From NCBI RefSeq assembly GCF_000183545.2, contig NZ_JH976535.1, positions 2,233,837 to 2,297,836 of the forward strand: DNA of 64,000 nucleotides, written 5' to 3'. The DNA is from Thermaerobacter subterraneus DSM 13965. Lineage in GTDB: Bacteria; Bacillota; Sulfobacillia; Thermaerobacterales; Thermaerobacteraceae. Every line of letters begins with the position of its first letter. Position 1 is the first letter of the stretch. Of this stretch, positions 8,351 to 15,139 are shown one piece after another. Both the position numbers and the translations under genes were made by a program. The notes beneath the pieces were generated by a model. That model did not search any database. It saw only the letters and a list, made by a program, of their open reading frames with translations, and had not been told where the DNA came from.

Positions 8351-8647
8351 TCAGCGAAGTCCACGGGGCACAGGGTTCGCCGGAACCTCCCCCTCGCGTG
8401 CCAGGAAGTCATAGAAGCTCCGCACCGCCGTGATGGTTTGCCGTCGGCTTTGGGGTTGGATTCCTTGAGCAACGAGCCAATCCCGAAACCGCTCCATGTC
8501 CTGATAGGACGCCTTCCGAAAGTCCACGCCCGCCTCCTCGCACCAGCGGGCGTAGCGGCCAAGCCACCAGCGGTACGCCTTTAGGGTGCTGGCGCTCCGG
8601 CCCTGTGCCTCCAGGCTCTTGAGAAAACGAAGGATTGCCGCTTCCAT
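8351..8647 (-). CDS. Stand-alone recombinase core-binding (SAM-like) domain, 98 aa
   Basis: The protein matches only the N-terminal SAM-like DNA-binding domain of XerC/D-type recombinases: FLKSLEAQGRSASTLKAY, then YARWCEEAGVDF, then RRQTITAVRSFYDFLAREG and a closing NPVPRGLR. In a full recombinase the catalytic domain would follow, but here the frame ends with TGA and another stop follows in frame a few codons later. ATG 8647 has an AGGAAGGG ribosome binding site. It is either a remnant of a second integrase or a small protein that competes for recombination sites. It lies next to the left att site and the paired arm repeats. Confidence 0.65.
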   Translation of the reverse strand: MEAAILRFLKSLEAQGRSASTLKAYRWWLGRYARWCEEAGVDFRKASYQDMERFRDWLVAQGIQPQSRRQTITAVRSFYDFLAREGEVPANPVPRGLR

Positions 8648-8742
8648 TGACCCGCACGCCCTTCCTACGGTATGGAGAAAAGGGCCGCCTTGAGCGGCGG
8701 CCCGTGCTTCCATTGGGGGCCGGAAACCCCGGCCCCCTTCCC

Positions 8743-9072
8743 TCACTCCTCCTCGACATCAAGGTTGCCTTCCAGCAGGTCGATGACGAACCGGAACGCG
8801 CTGGCGGCACCTTCTGCGTTGCCGATGGAGTAAAGCAGGTTCGCTCGCCGGTCGGGGTCCGGCTCCCGGGCGACCTGCTCCCACAGCGCCTTTTCTCGGG
8901 CCTCCTCCTGGGAGCGGCACGTCTTCAGGAAATCCACCAGCCTCCGCTGGGCCTCCTCCCGCTCCTGGGCATGGAACGCAACCGAATCCATCACGAACTG
9001 GCGAACCGCTTCCTCCGTCAGCATGGTATCCCCTCCCTCGATGGTTTGGGTCGCGTTAACCACCGCTGTCAT
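8743..9072 (-). CDS. Hypothetical acidic helical protein, 109 aa
   Basis: No family is recognised. The sequence is helical and charged (MLTEEAVRQFVMDSVAFHAQ, then QEREEAQRRLVDFL), with many Glu and Arg residues and an acidic end LDVEEE. There is no membrane segment. ATG 9072 follows GGGGAGGTGAAG; a second ATG at 9024 also has a good site (GAGGGAGGGG). It is expressed from the promoter at 9112-9140, which overlaps an 18-bp palindrome, so it is probably repressed in the integrated state. It sits 95 bp upstream of the SAM-like recombinase fragment and may be cotranscribed with it. Confidence 0.6.
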   Translation of the reverse strand: MTAVVNATQTIEGGDTMLTEEAVRQFVMDSVAFHAQEREEAQRRLVDFLKTCRSQEEAREKALWEQVAREPDPDRRANLLYSIGNAEGAASAFRFVIDLLEGNLDVEEE

Positions 9073-9111
9073 GTTCTTCACCTCCCCCCGCCGAGCGGCG
9101 GTTCTGCCCAT

Positions 9112-9140
9112 ACTATAACAAGTGTTATAGCACGTTTCAA
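9112..9140 (-). promoter_or_regulatory. SigA-type promoter with overlapping operator palindrome
   Basis: On the minus strand, TTGAAA (9135-9140) and TATAGT (9112-9117) are separated by 17 bp. The 8-bp inverted repeat CTATAACA-AG-TGTTATAG (9113-9130) covers the spacer and the -10 box, as repressor operators do. It drives the 109-aa gene. The repressor could be the element's XRE protein (inference). Confidence 0.7.
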
Positions 9141-9415
9141 CCCCTTGCTCGGAAAAACTTGTGTGCGTCGATTCTGCCCTGGAACCGTTGGCGGGTCCTG
9201 TGGATCGCGTCCGTTTCCTTCCTGGCCGTCTAGGCTCATTTCGTGGCTGTGCGTCGGGGTTGGGCGGCGGGTGGGGCGGGGGAGGAATTCGGGCCGCATG
9301 GGAACCCGCCGGCACCCCGGGGGTAGGGACCACCGGGGCGGCAAGCGCCCATGAGACTCCAGTCTCCCGCACACAATTCCCCGAATCGAGGCCGAAGAAT
9401 TCTTGCCTCGATGAC

Positions 9416-9445
9416 TTGATTTTTGCCGCCGACTTGTGGTATAAT
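9416..9445 (+). promoter_or_regulatory. SigA-type promoter for the 147-aa gene
   Basis: TTGATT at 9416-9421 and a perfect TATAAT at 9440-9445 are separated by 18 bp. A ribosome binding site GGGAGG and GTG start follow within 25 bp. The rest of the 9073-9466 gap holds only this promoter and the divergent one at 9112-9140. Confidence 0.7.
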
Positions 9446-9466
9446 AGAAATAGGGAGGTTTACTCC

Positions 9467-9910
9467 GTGCCCATTCGGGACATCCTTGAAGCCCTCGCAA
9501 ACCTCCCGGACCCCATCTCCCGCGCCGAACACCTTCTCCGGCATCTTCCGTTCCTACGGGACTACGTTGAATCCGTTGTTGAGCGGGTTGCCCGTTTATC
9601 CAAGGGGCGTGCTCCGTGGGAAGGTCCTGCGGGCCGGCGATCCGTTTACGGAGATCCCACGTTTGCTGCGGTTGCAACCCTAGAGGAACATGAACCCTAC
9701 CAATTTGCGCGGGCCGTGGTCCGGTTCGTAGACCGGCTACCGGAGGGTGTGAGGCAGATCGTCGACGACCTCTATGTCCACCGCACCCGTACGAGGGCCG
9801 ACCTCACCCCCGACGAGCTGAAACGGCTGTACGCTGTATTGCAGGACATATGGGACCTGATTGGACACGCAGCCCCTGTGCCCGTTGAAAGCGAGCGGGT
9901 CGCATCTTAA
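9467..9910 (+). CDS. Hypothetical element protein, 147 aa
   Basis: No family is recognised. The protein is soluble and mostly helical, with a Leu/Arg-rich N-terminal part (IRDILEALANLPDPIS, HLLRHLPFLRDYVESVV) and a C-terminal helix around ELKRLYAVLQDIWDLIG. GTG 9467 has GGGAGG about 9 nt upstream and a consensus promoter just before it. A strong Rho-independent terminator follows at 9992-10029, so it is a one-gene transcript. The large 948-aa gene comes next on the same strand. Confidence 0.65.
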   Translation: MPIRDILEALANLPDPISRAEHLLRHLPFLRDYVESVVERVARLSKGRAPWEGPAGRRSVYGDPTFAAVATLEEHEPYQFARAVVRFVDRLPEGVRQIVDDLYVHRTRTRADLTPDELKRLYAVLQDIWDLIGHAAPVPVESERVAS

Positions 9911-9991
9911 TTCCTCAACCGCCGCCCCACCCCAACCGCTTAGGACACGCCGGTTCAGGTTGGCACGACACTCCTCCTTCCCCCACCCCAC

Positions 9992-10029
9992 GGACCCGTG
10001 GTGCGCCCCGTGCGCCACGGGTCCTTTTT
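9992..10029 (+). terminator. Rho-independent terminator
   Basis: A perfect 10-bp stem GGACCCGTGG (9992-10001) with CCACGGGTCC (10015-10024) is followed directly by TTTTT. It ends the 147-aa gene transcript and insulates the downstream 948-aa gene. Confidence 0.88.
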
Positions 10030-10085
10030 GTTACCCGGCGTGGGCGGTTGGATCGCTGGTGGGCAAGCGGAAGGAGTGAAGTTCC

Positions 10086-12932
10086 GTGCCAACCCCTTCG
10101 GACGCCATCTTCGCGGCGTACTACCCCATTCTCTCCCAGACGAACATCCGTCGGGGCATGCGGGGGAGTCTTCTCGACGCCTACCGCCTTCCCACCCTTC
10201 AAGACATGCTGGCCCAACCCCAGCCCGAGCCGCGAAGTTTTGCCGAACAACAACTCAACACGATCCTCAACGCACAGGCCCGCCTGGCGTCGGTGGGCCA
10301 GCCCATCCCCGCCCCGGAGGAGAACCGGAGCGCCCTCGAAAGCCTCGTCAACCTTCTCGATTTCGACCGGCGGCTCCTTTTCAACGCCCTCGCCCAAATC
10401 CCGGGGCTGGAGAACGAACGATGGTTTCAGGCTCTCCGTGAGGGCGGCGGGAAGTTTCTCGAAGAACTCGGCGTCGAGAACCCCGTCCTCCGTTTCCTCG
10501 GCGGCACCGCCATCGACGTGCTGACCTCCCCGCTGTCGTACCTTTCCTTCGGCCTCGGCACGGTGGCCCGGGAAGGAGCACAGGCCCTTGCGCGGGAGGG
10601 GGTCGAACAGGCCGCCCGGCGATTCGTCGTTAACCTGCAAGTCCCCTTCACGGGGGCGGCCCGCACCATCGCCTCCGCCCCGGCGGAGCGGGTTGTCGGC
10701 GCGGTCGAACGGGCCGCCGCGCCCATCGTGGACCCTCTCCGGCCCCTCTTCTCGCGGGGCGGGGCGTCGGCCCGGCTTCCGGCTTCCATGCGGGAGGCGA
10801 TTCGTCAGGCCCAGCAGACCGTCTTCGAGACGAAGGCCGCACAAAGCGGCCTGACGACGCGGGAGATTCTCGAAGCCCGAAAGACGCTTCGGGAGATCGG
10901 CGCTCATCAAATGGACCCGTCCCTCCACCGGATTGCGTTCCTTGCCGGGGAGGGCGACGAGGAGGGGATTCAGGCCCTCGCCCAACTTCGGAAGACCGAC
11001 CCCGAGACCGCAGAGCGCGTCGAGAAGCTCTCGAAGTTCCTCCGCCAGCAGATGGACGCCCTGTACGACGCCGAACAGGCAACGGGGCTGACCTATCGCC
11101 GCAGGGAGAACTACCTGCCGCACCTCGTCGAACGGGATCAGGACGCGGCGGAGGAATACCTTCGCTCCCTCCAAACCTCCCTCGCCCAGCAGGCCCGTGC
11201 CCGCACCACCGAGTTCGCGGCGTTCCGGCTGGCGCGGTCGAAGAGTTACGCCCGGGAACTCGAAGAGGCGGGGTTCAACGTCATCTACGACCCCGAACGG
11301 ATCATCGCCATTCGGTCCTGGCAGTCGGCCCGGGCGCGGATGAACCACCTGCTGGCACAGCAACTCCGCTCGCTCGCCAAGAAGGCCGACGAGGCGGATG
11401 CAGCCTCCATCGTGCGGATTCCGGCCCGCGCCCCGAAGGGGAAGAAGCGCCCCAACCCCCCGAAGGGTTGGGTGCCGGCGGAAATGCTCATGGAGAACCT
11501 GATCGACCGGACGAAGAGCGGTCGGGTGAAGGCGCGGTATTTCCTTCACCCGGAACTCGCCCGGTCGATCACGACGCTCAACGACGCCCTCTCGAACCGC
11601 CGGGAAATCCAGGACCTCATCCGCACGGCGGAACTGGCGAACGGGCTGTTCAAGGGCATCGTCACCGCCACCCCCGGCAAGGTCTTCCGCGACTTTATCG
11701 GCAACACCTTCAACGCCGTCATCGCGGGTGTGCCGCCGCTCCGGTTCCTCTCGGGGTTCGTGGCGTCCCTGCGGTCCTGGACACCGGAAATGGCGGAGCA
11801 GGTGGCTGTGCAGGCCGGAGGCCGTGCGTATCGGTGGAAGGACCTGCACGATATCCTTTGGCGGCACAACCTCATCTCGACGGGCGAGACGGCGGAGATT
11901 GCAGGCCTTCTGCGGCCTGCCGCCGAAGCGACGAACTCCCTCCTCGAACGGGCGGCGGAGAAGATTCGCCGCCTCCCGCCGCACCGGGCCTCCGCCGCCG
12001 TCGACACGAACTCGAAGCTGGCCCTCCTTCGGGACCTCATCGCACAGGGCCTCGACCCCGACGCAGCGGCCCGGCGTGTGCGGCGTTATCTGTTCGACTA
12101 TACCGACATCACGCCAGCGGAGAAGCACATCTTTCGGAACTTCTTCTGGTTCTACACCTTCTGGCGGAAGGAGTTGCCGGTCCTTTTCGAGGGCATCTTC
12201 TCCCACCCCGAACTCTTTAAGGCGGGCGGGTATGCGAGCCGTGAAGCCCGGGAAGCGGCGGGCGTCTCGGAGGAGGAAGTGCCGGAGTGGGTCCGGCAGG
12301 ACCTCGGCCTCGTGTACCGGATCGGCGAGCGGTTCTACGCCGGTTCGCTCGGCTTCCCCGTCGACCCGCTGTCGGGCATCGAATCCCCCACCGAAGGGGC
12401 CGGCGACTTTCTCCAGTCCGTCGCCCGGTACGTCGGCGGGCAGATGACGCCCTTCCTCCGTGTGCCGATGGAACTGGCGGGGAACACCCAGTTCTTCAGC
12501 GGCTCCCCCATCCAGAGCCGCGAAGGGCAGGTCATTCCCCTCCAGGTTGGCCCCGTTCAGCGCCAGGTCGACCCCCGGCTCCTCTACCTCTTCGAGCAAC
12601 TCGTCCCGGTGGCGGGCCGGTCGCTGACCCGCACCTTCCGCCCGCAGGTCGAGGAGGTGACGGAACTCCCGCCGCGCCCCGAACAAAGCGCCCTCGAACA
12701 ACTCCTCCGGGGACTCTCCGGCATGAGTTCCTTCGCGTCACCATTCAACCCCGAACGCGAACTCGCCGTTGGCTCCATGCTCTACGCACGCCGCCTCCAG
12801 GACCAAATCACGAACCTCCGCCGGCAGGGTATGTACGTTCCAACGACGGAGGAGTTGGGTCTGACGGATCGGCCACGGGTCGGGGAACCACGCGCCTTGG
12901 AGGTACTGGCGGCCCTCCTCAACACACAGTAA
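10086..12932 (+). CDS. 948-aa phage-type large protein (polyvalent-protein-like)
   Basis: The largest gene of the element encodes a soluble, helix-rich protein with no signal peptide. The C-terminal part contains TPGKVFRDFIGNTFNAVIAG (residues about 518-537) and then FDYTDITPAEKHIF followed by FFWFYTFWRKELP (about 670-697). This arrangement resembles segments of phage large polyvalent or virion-associated proteins, in which an FDYxDLTPxE-x-PFYTWxRKNxP block is frequent (from memory, not a search). The N-terminal 400 residues are not recognised. The GTG at 10086 has AAGGAG 9 nt upstream. A role as an injected or virion-packaged protein is inference; it is odd in an element without recognisable capsid genes. 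Confidence 0.7.
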   Translation: MPTPSDAIFAAYYPILSQTNIRRGMRGSLLDAYRLPTLQDMLAQPQPEPRSFAEQQLNTILNAQARLASVGQPIPAPEENRSALESLVNLLDFDRRLLFNALAQIPGLENERWFQALREGGGKFLEELGVENPVLRFLGGTAIDVLTSPLSYLSFGLGTVAREGAQALAREGVEQAARRFVVNLQVPFTGAARTIASAPAERVVGAVERAAAPIVDPLRPLFSRGGASARLPASMREAIRQAQQTVFETKAAQSGLTTREILEARKTLREIGAHQMDPSLHRIAFLAGEGDEEGIQALAQLRKTDPETAERVEKLSKFLRQQMDALYDAEQATGLTYRRRENYLPHLVERDQDAAEEYLRSLQTSLAQQARARTTEFAAFRLARSKSYARELEEAGFNVIYDPERIIAIRSWQSARARMNHLLAQQLRSLAKKADEADAASIVRIPARAPKGKKRPNPPKGWVPAEMLMENLIDRTKSGRVKARYFLHPELARSITTLNDALSNRREIQDLIRTAELANGLFKGIVTATPGKVFRDFIGNTFNAVIAGVPPLRFLSGFVASLRSWTPEMAEQVAVQAGGRAYRWKDLHDILWRHNLISTGETAEIAGLLRPAAEATNSLLERAAEKIRRLPPHRASAAVDTNSKLALLRDLIAQGLDPDAAARRVRRYLFDYTDITPAEKHIFRNFFWFYTFWRKELPVLFEGIFSHPELFKAGGYASREAREAAGVSEEEVPEWVRQDLGLVYRIGERFYAGSLGFPVDPLSGIESPTEGAGDFLQSVARYVGGQMTPFLRVPMELAGNTQFFSGSPIQSREGQVIPLQVGPVQRQVDPRLLYLFEQLVPVAGRSLTRTFRPQVEEVTELPPRPEQSALEQLLRGLSGMSSFASPFNPERELAVGSMLYARRLQDQITNLRRQGMYVPTTEELGLTDRPRVGEPRALEVLAALLNTQ

Positions 12933-12951
12933 CGGCTACCACTTAAAGTCG

Positions 12952-12990
12952 CGCCCCCGTGTGTAGGAGCTACGCATGGGGGCGTATTCT
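12952..12990. terminator. Probable terminator between convergent genes
   Basis: The stem CGCCCCCGTG (12952-12961) pairs with CATGGGGGCG (12975-12984) with one G-T pair, and is followed by the U-rich TATTCTATT. It lies just after the 948-aa gene and may also serve the minus-strand gene ending at 12989. Confidence 0.55.
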
Positions 12991-13555
12991 ATTCATACCA
13001 GGATGAAGGTCGCCCGCCCTTCCAGGTCGGGTCAAACCGCCAAAGCACAGCCCACCACAGACGGTGCTTCCACGACGTGGGCCTGCCGGGCCGCGTGCCG
13101 AATACCACCACCGTCCCGTAATCCCGAATATCCGCATCAGCAGGAGGCCGGCACCGTGAAGCCGCCACCCCCACCCAGCGCCGCCCGGCTACTAAGCCCG
13201 AAAGGATTACGGCGGTAAGGACTCCCGCAAACGCGTCTTGGATCAAGGCCCTCATAACGGCCTGCCCCCGTGTCTGCTGCCTGGAAAACGTGGGTATATG
13301 GCCTTTTACAATCGTCGGATTGTCCTCCCGTGCGACGTAAACGACCGCTACAGGCCATACATCTTCGTGGGTTTGGTCAAGGGCACGCGCCCGAATCCGT
13401 CGTTTCGACAAGGACCCGAAAACCCAAAACCCCGCTTCGTGAAGGGCTTTCAGTTCCTGTTCAACGACAAAGGTAACCTCTACGTTCCGTCCAGCCTCTA
13501 GATCGTCCCAAAATCCCCTAGTGCCACCAATGGCTCGATGTATAGCAAGGGACAC
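12989..13555 (-). CDS. Hypothetical protein with one membrane segment, 188 aa
   Basis: No family is recognised. A soluble N-terminal part contains a basic, beta-rich stretch (FWVFGSLSKRRIRARALD, then WPVAVVYVAREDNP). One hydrophobic helix follows at about residues 112-127 (VLTAVILSGLVAG), and then a Trp/Arg-rich tail. The only available start is GTG 13555, which lacks a clear ribosome binding site; translation may depend on the upstream lipoprotein gene, which ends 58 nt before. It is last in the minus-strand series of the element. Confidence 0.5.
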   Translation of the reverse strand: MSLAIHRAIGGTRGFWDDLEAGRNVEVTFVVEQELKALHEAGFWVFGSLSKRRIRARALDQTHEDVWPVAVVYVAREDNPTIVKGHIPTFSRQQTRGQAVMRALIQDAFAGVLTAVILSGLVAGRRWVGVAASRCRPPADADIRDYGTVVVFGTRPGRPTSWKHRLWWAVLWRFDPTWKGGRPSSWYE

Positions 13556-13613
13556 ACGGTCATCGCGGTGTAGCGCACAACTGACGCCGCCCCACAGGTG
13601 GCACGGCGTCCTG

Positions 13614-14072
13614 TTACCTTCCTGCCGCTCTCATACAGGCGTCGTACTCTCGAAACGCGATGTCTGCGAGAGTTTGGAGCATGGCAGGGCTTGGGAGGCC
13701 GTTCAGCCTCTCCACCGCCTCGGCCAGCGCTTTGCCGGGGTCCTTGCAGTTCGGCTTCGGGCGCTGTGCCACGGCCTTTTGCGTTTGTTCGAGGGCCGTC
13801 GTCATGTCGGTCGCCCACTTCTCGACGTTCTGTTCGAACGCAGCCTGCCGCTCCTGGATGGCCTGCTGTGCCGCCTGAAGTTCTTCGATCCGCTTGGCGA
13901 GTTCCGCTCTTTCCTTCTGCGTCTGTTCAAGCTGGGCTTCAAGTTCCTGCTGACGCTGCTCGAGGGCCTTCATTCGCTGCTCGAAAACCTGAACCTGGTT
14001 GGCCTGCTGTGCCTGTGCACCACAACCCGTAAGAAGCACCACCGTCAGAACCATCGGTACGAACGGTTTCAC
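13614..14072 (-). CDS. Coiled-coil lipoprotein, 152 aa
   Basis: A short signal peptide ends in the lipobox LLTGC (Cys at residue 17), so the mature protein should be lipid-anchored outside the membrane. Residues about 25-95 form a long Gln/Glu/Leu/Ala coiled coil (MKALEQRQQELEAQLEQTQK and onward). The C-terminal part is a compact helical region with two Cys (NCKDPG and YDACMRA). GTG 14072 is preceded by GGGGGTGG and fits the signal peptide better than the earlier ATG. It resembles phage spanin or lysis-accessory lipoproteins in design only; no function is proven. Confidence 0.7.
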   Translation of the reverse strand: MKPFVPMVLTVVLLTGCGAQAQQANQVQVFEQRMKALEQRQQELEAQLEQTQKERAELAKRIEELQAAQQAIQERQAAFEQNVEKWATDMTTALEQTQKAVAQRPKPNCKDPGKALAEAVERLNGLPSPAMLQTLADIAFREYDACMRAAGR

Positions 14073-14122
14073 GCTGTTCCACCCCCACAGGCACACGCGA
14101 GCATTGCGCTCTCTTACAGAGC

Positions 14123-14497
14123 TTACTGCGTACTCCTGCGGGGAACCGGGTCTTCCTGCTCCGTTCGCCCTTCCGCCCGTCGTTGCCGGTCGTTCAGGTA
14201 GTATGCCACGAGACCACCTCCGACCGCGTAAAGGAGCACCCCGCCGTAGTTCGGGCCGTATCGGCTAAGAACCTTAAGGCTTTCAAAGTTCTGACCGAAT
14301 AGCGATTCCTGCACAACAAACGGCCTCTCCCAAAGCCGCCGAACTCCAAAGGAAATCAACATCTTCTCGGTGTCCGGCGCGTGCGACCCGAACGCCAACC
14401 ACCCCAGGAGCACGAGGTACACGCCGTAGAGAAGCCATACGGGGCTTGCGGGCCGCCGTTGAAGCGTGACGTGCTCCTTTTCCGCCGTTGCAGCCAT
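14123..14497 (-). CDS. Small two-helix membrane protein, 124 aa
   Basis: Two membrane segments are visible: VWLLYGVYLVLLGWLAFG (about residues 20-37) and YGGVLLYAVGGGLVAYYL (about 82-99). A soluble loop of about 45 residues separates them, and the tail is basic to acidic. The family is not recognised. ATG 14497 has GGGGAGGG 7 nt upstream. It lies 50 bp upstream of the lipoprotein gene, and the two probably share a transcript. A holin-like or inner-membrane partner role for the lipoprotein is conceivable, but the loop is long for a holin. Confidence 0.65.
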   Translation of the reverse strand: MAATAEKEHVTLQRRPASPVWLLYGVYLVLLGWLAFGSHAPDTEKMLISFGVRRLWERPFVVQESLFGQNFESLKVLSRYGPNYGGVLLYAVGGGLVAYYLNDRQRRAEGRTEQEDPVPRRSTQ

Positions 14498-14639
14498 GTA
14501 CGGACCCTCCCCCGATCGGTGTCCGTGGACGGTGGTTCGTTTTTCCTCAAGCAAATCCTGCGGATGCAAACTTATACGATGTTGGTGAAATTTTATTCAT
14601 CCCCTTTTGTTTGCGGTTGTTGTCGTTGGGAGGTTCCCC

Positions 14640-14675
14640 AAAACAAAAGGCGGGTAGGGTCGCCCCCTACCCGCC
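14640..14675 (-). terminator. Rho-independent terminator after peptide A
   Basis: A perfect 11-bp stem (14649-14659 with 14665-14675, 5-nt loop) is followed on the minus strand by TTTTGTTTT. It closes the transcript of the 31-aa peptide A gene 13 bp upstream. Confidence 0.9.
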
Positions 14676-14688
14676 GTGTGGCTCGTTC

Positions 14689-14784
14689 TTACCGCGACCA
14701 AAGAGCAGCCAAGAAAGTCAGCCATCCCGCGAGGAGATTGCTGTAGAGCAGGAGGGAACCAGCGAAGCGGGGAACGGGGGTCAT
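14689..14784 (-). CDS. 31-aa hydrophobic peptide A
   Basis: The peptide starts MTPVPRF and contains one hydrophobic helix (SNLLAGWLTFLAALW), ending in Arg. It has the same length as, and 16 of 31 residues identical to, peptide B at 15044-15139. The shared positions are MTPxPRF, LL, SxLLA, three spaced Leu residues and the final Arg. It is followed by a strong terminator, as is peptide B. The ribosome binding site is weak: GGAGAGGGAG lies about 22 nt upstream. The paralogy is the main support that this tiny frame is real. Confidence 0.6.
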   Translation of the reverse strand: MTPVPRFAGSLLLYSNLLAGWLTFLAALWSR

Positions 14785-14987
14785 ATGGGACTGACAGGGC
14801 GGGATTCTCCCTCTCCACGCCCTCCTCCCCTCTGTGCGTCCACCTGCACGCCTCCCCGTGTGCTGTGGTTTCGGTGGGGTTTGGTTCGTTTTTCCCCGCA
14901 CGAGTCCTTCCATTTGGTATTTATGCACCGATTCCGCATCCTTATTCAGTTGCTCCTCGTACCGCTCCCATCGCTTTGGGAGTTCTC

Positions 14988-15030
14988 CGAAAACGAGAAA
15001 GGGGCGGGCAGGGTTTCTCCCCACCCGCCC
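14988..15030 (-). terminator. Rho-independent terminator after peptide B
   Basis: The stem of 15002-15008 with 15024-15030 (GGGCGGG/CCCGCCC), extended by an inner GGG/CCC, is followed on the minus strand by CTTTCTCGTTTTC. It is the counterpart of the terminator behind peptide A. The sequence beyond it also resembles the sequence beyond that one, up to a shared GGAAAAACGAACCA. Confidence 0.75.
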
Positions 15031-15043
15031 AGGACCACGGGCG

Positions 15044-15139
15044 CTATCGAGTTGCCAGCATCACCAGGAGGACCAGGCACGCGGCGAGAAGGTCGCTGTG
15101 GATGAGGAGCCAGGTCACGAACCGGGGCGAAGGGGTCAT
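15044..15139 (-). CDS. 31-aa hydrophobic peptide B
   Basis: The peptide starts MTPSPRF and has one membrane helix (SDLLAACLVLLVMLA), ending in Arg. Its ATG overlaps the TGA of the PrimPol-helicase gene as ATGA, so translation is probably coupled; GAGGGGG also lies 10 nt upstream. It is a paralogue of peptide A, identical in length and at 16 of 31 positions. The pattern is that of a single-pass membrane peptide; a toxin, lysis or membrane-targeting role is open. Confidence 0.7.
   Translation of the reverse strand: MTPSPRFVTWLLIHSDLLAACLVLLVMLATR

Noticed and set aside
8351-8353. Possible selenocysteine readthrough of the TGA ending the SAM-like gene, given the nearby tRNA-Sec
   Set aside because: Another in-frame stop (TAG) follows after a few codons, and no catalytic domain or SECIS-like hairpin is seen.
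9915-12701. A 928-codon minus-strand open frame in the element
   Set aside because: It is antisense to the 948-aa gene, which has a clear ribosome binding site and phage-type motifs. The antisense product has no recognisable motif.
14689-15024. A 111-codon frame extending peptide A upstream
   Set aside because: The extra N-terminal part covers the terminator after peptide B and the leader. The paralogous peptide B starts at the same MTPxPRF, so the short form is preferred.
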